Positions 29,521 through 38,590 of a stretch of 64,000 bases of DNA are shown piece after piece. Each line of letters starts with the position of its first letter. The stretch's first letter is position 1. The notes under the pieces are model-generated. The model saw only the letters and a program-made list of their open reading frames with translations. It was not told the DNA's origin and did no database searches. The position numbers were made by a program, and so were the translations under genes. The DNA comes from Lanius collurio. Taxonomy: Eukaryota; Chordata; Aves; Passeriformes; Laniidae. The stretch covers positions 19,807,806-19,871,805 of the forward strand of contig JACBWW010000017.1 of NCBI GenBank assembly GCA_020086605.1. The letters run 5' to 3'.

Positions 29521-29758
29521 ATAAGTGCTTGCTTCATGTCTTGTGATATGGTTGCACAGCTGTTTTCTCCCTCCTCTACATACAACTGGTTCTAACCCAG
29601 CTGATGTGTTTTGCCCAGAGAGCTGTGGAGTTCTATAGAACAATATTGTTGTCTTAAATAAATTGTACTATATGGCTCAAATCCTGTTTTTTTAACCTGA
29701 CTTCTGCATAGTCAAAGATTTTAAGTGTTCAATTTAATGCTTTGAATTATCACGTGTT

Positions 29759-30052
29759 GTGGAGGTGCCTCTCCCCTGATATCCCGGGGGGAGGGACCCT
29801 GCAGGGTACGGGTCTGCCTCTGTCCCTGCTCCCATGTCACGTGTGCCCCATACCTGTTCCTGATTGGGTGGTGTGTGTGCCCGGGGGGCCGGAGGGACAG
29901 CAGGGTCCCATGACTGGAGTCTGCCTGGGAACTCCAGCCATGTGGCTGGAGGAATAAATCATCTCTGAACATCTACAAAAATATCACTTCATCTTTCCTT
30001 CCAAGTCCATCACTGTCTTAAATATGTTGTAAGGATTCCCCTCACTATGACA
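29759..30052 (+). repeat. 5' LTR
   Basis: It starts TGTGGAGGTGCC (or TGTTGTGG three bases earlier) and ends in CTATGACA. Inside are a CAAT-box-like CTGATTGGG (about 29861) and an AATAAA polyadenylation signal (29953-29958). It matches the 3' LTR over its whole length, with a 6-bp GCCTCT insertion near 29816 and scattered changes. Confidence 0.9.
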
Positions 30053-30149
30053 AATGGTGGAGAATGCTGGCAAATGATCCCTGGAGAAGATAATTCGTGA
30101 GTAACTCTGGATATCTCTTCTTGCTTTCATTTTGATGTCCCATCTCTGA

Positions 30150-30680
30150 ATGATGGAGGACTCATGGAAGGACTCATGGCTGTCCGAACCACAAAGAGGC
30201 ATTTACCTTAAACTTAAAAAGATTCTTGAACAGCAATTTATAGATTTTAGCTTAATTCAAGCTCAGAAAGAGCTAGGACACTTTTTGGCATGGCTGTTTA
30301 AAAACTTCTTCTATGTTTCTTGTGATTTGATTCTTACCAAGGACTTTTGGGAGAATGTTTGGACACAGTTAATTTCCGAATCAAAAAACATGCCGATGCA
30401 AGACTATTTCTGTGACTATTACCTGATTTCAGAGACTGATAAGCAATTTCAGCTGTATCCTGCTGTGGTTTCAGCAGCAAACACATGGTTGAGCAACACG
30501 CGCGTTGCAGCGGGCTCCTCCGCCACCCTGGAGACCGCGCTGCCCTGGCCGTGGGCGCCCAGTGCATTGCGGGCGGTGGCGAGGGAGCTGCTGCGTGTGG
30601 GAGAGCCAGTGAGGCCAGGCACGGTGGGAGCAGAGCCGGCGGGGAGAGCGGAGGCGCAGGCCCGGCGGTGTTCGCCCTGA
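30150..30680 (+). CDS. ORF after the primer-binding site, possible gag remnant
   Basis: This ORF of 176 codons starts about 95 nt downstream of the 5' LTR, where gag normally begins. The first roughly 100 residues look like a small helical domain: a leucine/lysine-rich helix, an alternating hydrophobic stretch with several F and W residues (LGHFLAWLFKNFF) and a DFWENVWTQLI helix, which recalls the layout of retroviral matrix domains. From about residue 110 the composition changes sharply to Ala/Arg/Pro, where the frame enters the GC-rich block, so the C-terminal part is probably not original gag. No capsid or zinc knuckle was seen. Assignment rests on position and general character, not on a recognised motif. 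Confidence 0.35.
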   Translation: MMEDSWKDSWLSEPQRGIYLKLKKILEQQFIDFSLIQAQKELGHFLAWLFKNFFYVSCDLILTKDFWENVWTQLISESKNMPMQDYFCDYYLISETDKQFQLYPAVVSAANTWLSNTRVAAGSSATLETALPWPWAPSALRAVARELLRVGEPVRPGTVGAEPAGRAEAQARRCSP

Positions 30681-31190
30681 GGCAGCGGTGAGGGCAGTGG
30701 TGGTCGAGGTGCGTCCCGGCGATGGCTGCCCCGCACCGCGTGGTGCGCAACGGTCCGAGCCCGAGCCCCGTGGTGAGAAAGGCAGCGGCAATTGTGGCAG
30801 TCACTATGGCGACCGTGGTGAGCCGAGCCAGAGGGGTGTGGGGACGAGAAGGGAACCGCGCTCGCCCACGGCCACACAGCCAACAGCAGCAGCAGTGGCA
30901 GTGCCGGTGATACGAAGCCGCGCACACGCAAACGCCTCACAGGGCGTGGCCGTGCAGAGGCACAAACGCCCAGAAAGTGTGGAGCAGTCACACGGAGCTC
31001 CAGAGGAGAAGTGAGCATGGCACCAAACGGCGGTGCAGAGGGGGCCGAAGGCAGAGCAGCCGGCGGTGGCGGAGTGCAGCAGCACGGCCAGACCAGATCC
31101 GCTCGGCCCCACACGTGATCCCAAGGAGTCCAGACCCTGCGACAGGAACGCGCTGGTGGCCCCGGTGGTCCCGGCTGTGGCAGCTTCGAT
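30490..31190 (+). other. GC-rich block inside the LTR element
   Basis: CpG-rich sequence with abrupt borders, unlike the AT-rich intron and the first ORF. It directly precedes the cold-shock ORF and may be the 5'UTR and N-terminal coding part of a captured cellular mRNA, since Y-box genes have GC-rich, Ala/Pro-rich N-termini. Long open frames exist on both strands, as usual in GC-rich DNA, and none was recognised. Confidence 0.5.
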
Positions 31191-31646
31191 GTGAGAGCGA
31201 GAAAAGCTGAAAGTGAAAGCAAGAACAAAGGAACTAGGAAAAACGAAAAGGTTATTGCAGCTAGGGTTTTTGGAACTGTAAAATGGTATAATGTAAAGAA
31301 AAATTATGGTTTCCTGTTGCAAAATGATACTGGAGAAAGTATTTTTGTCCATAAATCTGCTATTGTGAAAAATAACCCCAAAAGTGATGTTCCAAGCTTA
31401 GAAGAAGGAGAAAGAGTAGAATTTAAAGTTGTGCAAGGAAGGAAGGGCCCACAGGCTGCATGTATTACAGGCCCTGGGGGTGCTCCTGTGAAAGGTAGTA
31501 GATATGCTAGACAATATCCCCATAATCCCTATCCTTTCCCCTGTCCCACCTTCCCCTTTTATCCCATGTCCCTTTATCCCCCATATATGCCCAGCCCAAA
31601 TTTCCCTTTCTNGGGGGGGATGAAAAGGAGGGAGGGAAGAAATTAA
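31191..31646 (+). CDS. Y-box-type cold-shock domain protein ORF in the LTR element
   Basis: The 151-codon frame encodes one cold-shock domain at about residues 20-105, a nucleic-acid-binding beta barrel. Landmarks are VIAARVFGTVKWYNVKK, then NYGFLLQND (RNP1 position) and SIFVHKSAI (RNP2 position), then VEFKVVQGRKGPQAA and ITGPGGAPVKGSRYA. The extended form, with the NNP loop and the TGPGG.PV.GS.YA end, is that of animal Y-box proteins (YBX family) rather than bacterial Csp or CSDE1/LIN28. The tail turns Pro/Tyr/Phe-rich, and the basic/acidic island repeats of YBX proteins are absent. Vertebrate YBX genes have introns inside this domain; here it is continuous, so it came from an mRNA. The N at 31612 makes the last 12 codons uncertain. 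The start is the first Met and may lie further upstream. Domain integrity suggests selection within the element or recent capture. Confidence 0.75.
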   Translation: MRARKAESESKNKGTRKNEKVIAARVFGTVKWYNVKKNYGFLLQNDTGESIFVHKSAIVKNNPKSDVPSLEEGERVEFKVVQGRKGPQAACITGPGGAPVKGSRYARQYPHNPYPFPCPTFPFYPMSLYPPYMPSPNFPFXGGMKRREGRN

Positions 31647-31865
31647 CCATCATTTTCTAAGATTCCAACAGGTACAAAAAGGAAAATCCCTTCCTCAGTT
31701 TCCATCTGAAGCATGCTCAAGTCCTGTCTCCCTTCTGATGCTCCAAAGAAAATCTGTTTGGATATCTGGGGACTCAAGATAGTGGCTTCCTTTCCTTTGA
31801 AAATGTTTTGTTGTTTATCCAACTGTATTTTCCAATATTCTTTTATTTAATAAGAAATTGTGAAT

Positions 31866-32148
31866 TGTGGAGGTGCCTTCCCCTGAAATCCCGGGGGAGG
31901 GACCCTGCAGGGTACGGGTCTGTCCCTGCTCCCATGTCACGTGTGCCCCATACCTGTTCCTGATTGGGTGGTGTGTGTGCCTGGGGCCTGAGAAGAGAGC
32001 AGGGTCCCATGACTGGGGTCTGCCTGAGAACTCCAGCCATGCTGGAGGAATAAATCATCTCTGAACATCTACAAGAATACCGCTTCATCTTTCCTTCCAA
32101 GTTCATCACTGTCTTATATATGTTTTAAGGATTCCCCTCACCACGACA
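31866..32148 (+). repeat. 3' LTR
   Basis: A direct copy of the 5' LTR from TGTGGAGGTGCC to CCACGACA, with the same CTGATTGGG box and an AATAAA signal near 32049. No clear polypurine tract directly abuts it; the nearest purine-rich run is at 31613-31641. Confidence 0.9.
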
Positions 32149-32151
32149 ACA

Positions 32152-35100
32152 TGTCTGTCATGAAATAGACTAATCCTTAATGAAGTCTTTTTTCCAGAGT
32201 GTTGTACATTAAGGGTTTTTTTCTATAGTACGGCTTACTGCGCAGAAGTAGTCTAGTTAATTCTGCATTCTTTCAGGCAATGAAATAAATTAATAATTGT
32301 AATTGGAATACAGGCTTATTCTGTTTTTTATTTGTTTGTTGAGGTTGGGTATTTTTTGGGTGGTTGGTTTGTTTGGGTTTTCTTCCCCCCCAAAATTCAT
32401 AAATTCAGACTTTCTCATAAGCAAGCTGCCTGAGGTTTATAATTATTTACTTAATAAAGGAATGGAAAGTTAAATTCATTTGTCTGGAATAGGAGTTAGA
32501 CAGGAACCATGTTCTACTATAAAATACTTAAATACTTTGTTTCAATATTTAATTAAAACGAGATAATTTGAAGGGTTTAGTCTTTGTTGCTCTGGATATA
32601 TTTGCAATTTAAAGTGTGCAAACCTGAATAAAACAGTCACATCATTTTACTGTAAATGAGATGTAAGTTGCCTCTTGATTTGGTCTTTATTTCATGGAAA
32701 TACTTAATAAGTTTTTTCAGAAATCCTCTTGATTTTTTGCTGCATTTATATATGAGTAAGGAATCAGTAGGGAGAACCAGAGTTTTTAAATAAGTCCTTA
32801 AGAAGGTAATTATTTAACTTTTTTATCCTTCCTCCCCTTCTTTTAGCCATTTTCTATAGTTTTCTATGAAGATAATAAATCAAATTTCTCTTTAATTAGT
32901 CACAAACCTGAAAAGTATACTGAATTAATTTCAGTTTTGTCAGATTGTGGTATTAGGGTAGCCATGAAGAGTTACTGATAATTATGTCTTTCATTATTTT
33001 GGAAATACACAATGATTTTTGATTTTAGAATCTACTCATGAACGCAAGGGAAGAAATCCTAAACCCCAGAATCATTTGGGGTTTTTTTGAGAATAACTTC
33101 TGTGTGAATAATACAATTTCTAGTAAAACCAAACAGTGTTTTCTGTGAGTCTTCAGCATGTTTTAGCTTCTTCAAAGGAATGATGACATTCAGATCAAAG
33201 CAGACTGGGTTAGTGCTAAATGGAGGTGTTCAAAAAAGTTTCTTTTTGAAGCATAAAACCTCAGTATGAACTTTGAACAGAAAAATATTCTTGAAACCAT
33301 CTACCCATAGCTTACTAAATCCCTTCACATTCCTAAAAGCCAGACAGACCACCCTAATCATGCCTTGCTTTAGCTATTGTATACTCTGTTTTCCCCAGAA
33401 CTGCCTGAGCCTGCTTGCTGTGACTGTATTTGATGATTCCTGTTCTCTTTCTAAACTGCCCACCCAGCTGCTGCATCCAAACAGCTGAGGGCACACAAGA
33501 AATGTTCTGATGGAATAATTGTGTGTTGTGGCCCCAGTTCCCTACAGCTGAGGGGTAACTAATCATTTTTATTTAATGTGCTACATTCTATGAAATGAAA
33601 GTGGCTTTAAAATATATCCACATAGAGTTGAAGATACAAGAGCAGTATTCTGTTTTCAAAATGGATTCAATGAGATATGAGGCTGCAAAATGTAGAGTTT
33701 TGGGCTTTTTCATATACAGTTTGCCATTCTAGTTGATCAAGGAAATAAGATTTCCATGTCATGCAGACACTTGATTACATCCTGAAAAAATGAGCGAGCT
33801 GTTGCATAGATGGATTATATGCCTTTTAGAGTAGGTGGTTCCATCATCCCTATTTCCTGGAACATTCCAGCCTCATGCCTTTTTGTTGCAACACAATAGA
33901 TTTTCACACAAACCATGATTTGAAAAGGGAGTCTCTTATATTTATTTCCTCTCTTTATAGAGGTTTATTTTGATTACTGTATATTGTTAGTCGTGGCTGG
34001 TTTTTAGGCTGTTAGATGCTTGCTTCAGAGATACTTCTTACTTTACACTATAAGAAATAGTGTTCCATTTCTCTCATTTCTTGTCTATTGCTTTTTCCCT
34101 CTTTTGTATTTTCTAGAGACTAGTTTAGTGCAATTAGATTATCCTTCTTGCTGTGCAGGATGTTGTATGAGTACATAGGGTGATATCAGAGTAGATTTTT
34201 AAAGCTGTTTGTGTCTGTTGAAATTTTCATAAACCTTAAATTCTCTAATGACTGTTTCAACCCTACTGATAAATTTTATATTGTTTCTTCATATCTAGCA
34301 ACAATTGAAAATCAAGTCCATGGATTGTTCCCCAGCAAGTTTTAAGTCTATTATGAAATATGGCACAACAGGATTAGTGTTATGGGGGGAAGGAAGGGAT
34401 TGTTAAACATCTTTCCCCAAATGCAATTGGAAAGGGACTACATTAGATGTATTTTTCACTATGCAACCTTCAAGGCTGTGTTTTTTCAAAAGGCTTTGTG
34501 CCAGTTTTAGTAGAGTTTGTTCTCACTAGAGTCCTGCTGGCTCCCTGCAGCTACACTAAACCTTTTTCACCAATACCTGCCAGCATAGCAGAGCTTGGAT
34601 TTTTTCTTCCAGTAGATGCAAGCTCACCTTTGTCCTTTCACTTCCCATTGGACAGGGATTTTAGTTGTCTTTCCACATAGGTCTTGTTGCCTAGTGTCAG
34701 ACACCTTAATAGCATCAGCTGCTGCTATTAACAATCACGTGGACTTTTGCTTAGTGAAATTAAAGCTGCAGTCAGACAGGGGTGCCTGTTTTGCTGACAT
34801 TTCTGTAAAGGGCTGAGGTGAAGTCGCTGTATCAGTTACTTGTTGTGAGTTTACATCCTGATATAATTTGTTACTCCTTTGTACACTGCCCAGCATGGGT
34901 TATTGCAAGCTTAAGTGCAGTTTGCAGCAGCCAGTGCTGCCTTTGGTATTGTGATGCCTGCTCTGTATCTGTAGTCTCCTACTTCACCCAACAACATCTT
35001 CTAGTTCATGCTTCATCCACTATCCTTTTCTGAGTATATGGCCACTGTCAGAGTAATAGCTGGTAAAATAATGCTGGAAGAAATTTCATGAAAACTGTTT

Positions 35101-35394
35101 TGCTTTTAGCTAATGTAGTGGTACTGCCTTGCCTCTAGCACCAAACAACTATGGGCTTTGCACAGTTTGCCCATTGGTGATGTTTCTTCCTCTGTCTGCA
35201 CTTCAGTATGAATTAACACTGTTTTGAAAGTATTTCCACTCTGTACAGTATGCACTGGTCCAAATAGTCCTGCCTCCCTATTGCTGCTGCCATGCTCTGG
35301 CTGTTTGAACCATCAGCATCCAGGAAGAAAACCCAGAAGAGGGAATTGATCAAGTGATCTGAGTTAGATCTATTCTGCTTCTCTGTGCAGTCAC
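32152..35394 (+). other. ANKIB1 intron 1 between the LTR element and the A/C block
   Basis: Unique sequence; short open frames have no recognisable product. Confidence 0.65.
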
Positions 35395-35469
35395 AAAAAA
35401 AAAAAAAAAAAAAAAAAAAAAACCCCCCCCCCCCCCCCCCCCCCCACTAAAAAAAAAAAAAAAAAAAAA
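35395..35469. repeat. Compound homopolymer A28-C23-ACT-A21
   Basis: A28 (35395-35422) is followed directly by C23 (35423-35445), ACT, and A21 (35449-35469). Pure poly-C of this length is rare in vertebrate DNA and difficult to sequence, so the exact lengths are doubtful. Confidence 0.9.
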
Positions 35470-37329
35470 GGAAAATTGTAGAAATATGGATGAACAGAAG
35501 GGGTGGATCAGAAATAAAATAAAACCACTTTAGAAACTATAGTGTAAGTTTCTCAGACAACATTAGTGTCATAAAAAGATGCTAGGGGCAGATTTCCAGC
35601 TTGCTAAGTGCATGCTTCATCGTAACTATAAAAATTTCGGAAGCTTTCAGGGAAGTCTGATAGAGGTTTCACACTGATCTGGGCAGGGAAGTGGGCTCTG
35701 GGGAGGAGAACAACCCAAGAAAAGAATAAGAAATGCAGAGGGAAAAGAAATGCACTTTTTTGTGACTTTTTTTCTGGCAGAGAGTGGGGGTAGGGAACAT
35801 TCACTTGTGGTGCCTTTTACTTTACAAGCAGGAAGAACTATTCTTAAATAAGTGCCTGCATGTTACATTGGCACTGGAGCAGGTTTTTCATAAGGCAGTC
35901 ACCAAGGGATTCCTGAGCATCACAACTCTGCAAGGTGCTGAGACTGATACAGCTGGTTCCCCCAGCTTATGTCTCGTCTACCACTGCTTGTCTTTGCTTC
36001 CGCCAATCTCTGCAACTGGCAGTGGAATTTTTCTTCTAACAAACTGTGTTCTTGGACCTTACCCCAGTGGATTTCTGTCTCATTTTCAGATAGCCAAATA
36101 TAAGTTTGCCAGTACCTAGTAAATGCTGGATTGATGATTGAACTATTCCTAGGCATAGGTCAGGCTGTGTAAGTACTGCTTTATGAGTCACGGTAGAGGA
36201 AGCTGAATGGGCTTGTCAAGCTGAAAGAGAGACACAGTGATGTAACAGACAGCAGCAAACCCGCTCTTTTACATCAGCAGGCTGGATTCCATAGCCTCAA
36301 GTGGCCATGCACCATCTTGGGCTGCGTATCTGCTGCCATTGTTTTGCAGACAGGTTTGGTAGACATTAAAGTCTTCCCTCATATGAGGAGGCATGCCTAG
36401 CTATGGAGGCAGCAGGAAGGGAGTGCATGTCCCTGTCCCAGCAGCGCCACAGCAGGGACAGCCCATGTGCAGATGTCCTCTGTGACTTTGTGAGCGGCAT
36501 TCGGAAATAGCACTGGCTGAGAACCTCCTGTGCGGTGTCACTGACATCTCCTGCGTCAGGCGGGTGACCTGGATCTTTCTGTTCTGCAGGACCTCCCTGT
36601 CTAATGTAGCAGCAAATAAGGGGCACAGAGGTCCAAAAAGTCACCTTACCTAACCAGAAGTACTGGATCCACGGCTGAGGTAGCTGTGCTTCAGCACTCT
36701 CAGTCATTCTTTTCTTATGACTCTGGGAACTCTGAAGCAGATGTGGGAGGAATAGAGGCAGTGATGAACATAAACTGTGTGAACTCCACATTATGTATTT
36801 TGATAGTAGATGGTGTTGTGAGCAAGCAGTATTAGAAACAAAGGGAATGTGAGTCTAGAGAATGCTGCTTTTCAGAACACTTGCTGGCACAGTAACCATC
36901 TGTAAAAAAAGGTAAGGCAGCAGTTTTCCATAGACACCATCCCTTTATCAAGTATCATTTACCAAAGTCCTTCATGATGAGAGCCAGGGTCTGATTTTGT
37001 AGGTCTAACCTCAGAACTGACAATCTATGTCAAATCTTGTGGAGAAGTGTGGAAATTCTGTTTCAGGTTATTTTTTCACTGCAAATGTGATTTTCATTAG
37101 AACACTTTGTTTATTAAACTGTGCAACCCCCCTGCATTTTGTCATATTTAACCTCTCTCTTAAGAACTAACTTTTTGACAGATTACTGGAGGTGGGTTAA
37201 CATGGTGCAATTATTAAAATATTCCAAGACAGGCCTGTTGAACAGCAGATGCCATAAAGAAGATGCCTGATCCTGTTATATTAGTAGAAATGCTGTAATA
37301 ATTAGCAGGCATATCAATAAACGTGATGT
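35470..37329 (+). other. ANKIB1 intron 1, unique stretch
   Basis: Nothing recognised. An open frame on the minus strand at 36366-36791 shows no family features. Confidence 0.6.
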
Positions 37330-38590
37330 CCTGAGGATCAGTCAACGTAGTACCATAAGGTAAAGTCTGATCTCACAAACTTACTGAAGTTCTTTGAAGA
37401 AGTTGGCAAAATACATTTGTTATAATCTGGTTGAATTTTCAAGTGGCATATCCCATGATCCCTTACTTAGAAGTCTTAAAGAATCTAAACAGCTTTGGGA
37501 AAGAACAAGGGTCCACTGCATGCAGGACTCACTTTTAAAGATGGTTATGCTTATGGATAGAAACAAAGAGACAATTTTCACAGTGGTTACTGATAGAGTT
37601 ACTGATAGAGTCCCAGATAGATCAGTGCTAGGACCTCTGCTGTTGAATGTGAGAGTAATAATATGGAAAAGATGGTAATTAGTGAGATGATGGTCTCTGG
37701 ACAATGCTACAAACAGTGCCCACTGCAAAAGGATTTTACGAGACACAGTGGTGGATATAAAACTCAATATAGCTAAAGGTGAAAGGTCCACATGGTTGGA
37801 GGGAAAATGGGTCCTAAATTTATACAGAATATTATTCTCTTAATTAATACAGTTCAAAAATAAGATATTGAGGTTATATTAAAAACTTTGAAGAAAATTA
37901 GCTTAGTCCTCAGTACTGGTCCAAAAAGTAAATGAAGTGTCAAAATAGAGGCTGTGCTGCCATGATGTGAATCCATGCACTTTGCATGACCTAAATTAAA
38001 AAGGTATTGGTGGCATTGGAAATAGATCAGAAACAGCAGAAAATACCCTAAAAATAGCACATAATCCACTTCTTCAGAATTAGAGCTAATCAATCTGTAA
38101 AAAATTAAAAGATTGGTATGACAAGGGTGGTCACCTGTAAAAGGTGATATGATAGAAATCTCAAGAATCACAAGTGGAATGGAGAGAGCAAATATGAAAA
38201 GGTTCTTTGCTGTCTACCCCTCAGTTCTTGTAGACAGTTAAAATTAAATTTAACAAATTGCCGGTCAAAACCAGATATTTCTTCACAATGAATAATTAAG
38301 CTTTGAAATTTCAGCATGCTTTGGCTGTTAAAATTTTCCATAGATTTGGGGAGGTTTTGAACAACGTAGTGGAAAAAAAATGCATTACAGATTATTCATA
38401 TAAACCTAGCATATCTATCTCAAAAATTCATCGAGTGGTAAATTGCTGGAGACTGGGAGAGTGCTGTGTGAAAGTATCCATCTGTTCTTGCCCAGGTTTT
38501 GTGCTTTCCATTGTACCCTCTGCTGTTAACTCTCTGGACAAGGAATTAGATGAGAAGTATCTGACCCAGTATAGCCATTATTATGTTTGC
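37330..38590 (+). mobile_element. Ancient CR1/L3-type LINE fragment
   Basis: It is much more decayed than the other CR1 copies. The reverse transcriptase region is still visible at about 37340-37660 (GATCAGTGCTAGGACCTCTG, encoding the SVLGPLLLNV block). The far end at 38561-38587 keeps the characteristic CTGACCCAGTATAGCCATTA terminus of old amniote CR1/L3 elements. The part between (about 37860-38300) is diverged beyond confident alignment by eye. Confidence 0.8.

Larger units (their letters stand above)
29756..32151 (+). mobile_element. LTR retroelement carrying a Y-box/cold-shock ORF
   Basis: Two similar direct repeats of about 285-295 bp bracket an interior of about 1.8 kb. The 5' repeat is followed within two bases by TGG, as expected of a primer-binding site (30055 onwards). 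The first nine bases, TGGTGGAGA, would pair with the end of a tRNA-Ala, but beyond them the match needs an indel, so this is tentative. The interior has a short ORF of possible gag origin (30150-30680), a GC-rich block (about 30490-31200) and a cold-shock ORF (31191-31646). No protease, reverse transcriptase, integrase or envelope sequence was recognised, so it would depend on another element for mobility. A degenerate 5-bp target duplication (CGTGT/CATGT, differing by a CpG transition) is possible. Sense orientation in ANKIB1 intron 1. Confidence 0.85.

Noticed and set aside
30334..31352. Minus-strand open frames of 180-260 codons across the LTR element interior
   Set aside because: They are antisense shadows of the GC-rich block and of the cold-shock ORF.
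36366..36791. 141-codon minus-strand open frame in ANKIB1 intron 1
   Set aside because: No motif, no splice support and no composition change against the flanks; probably chance.
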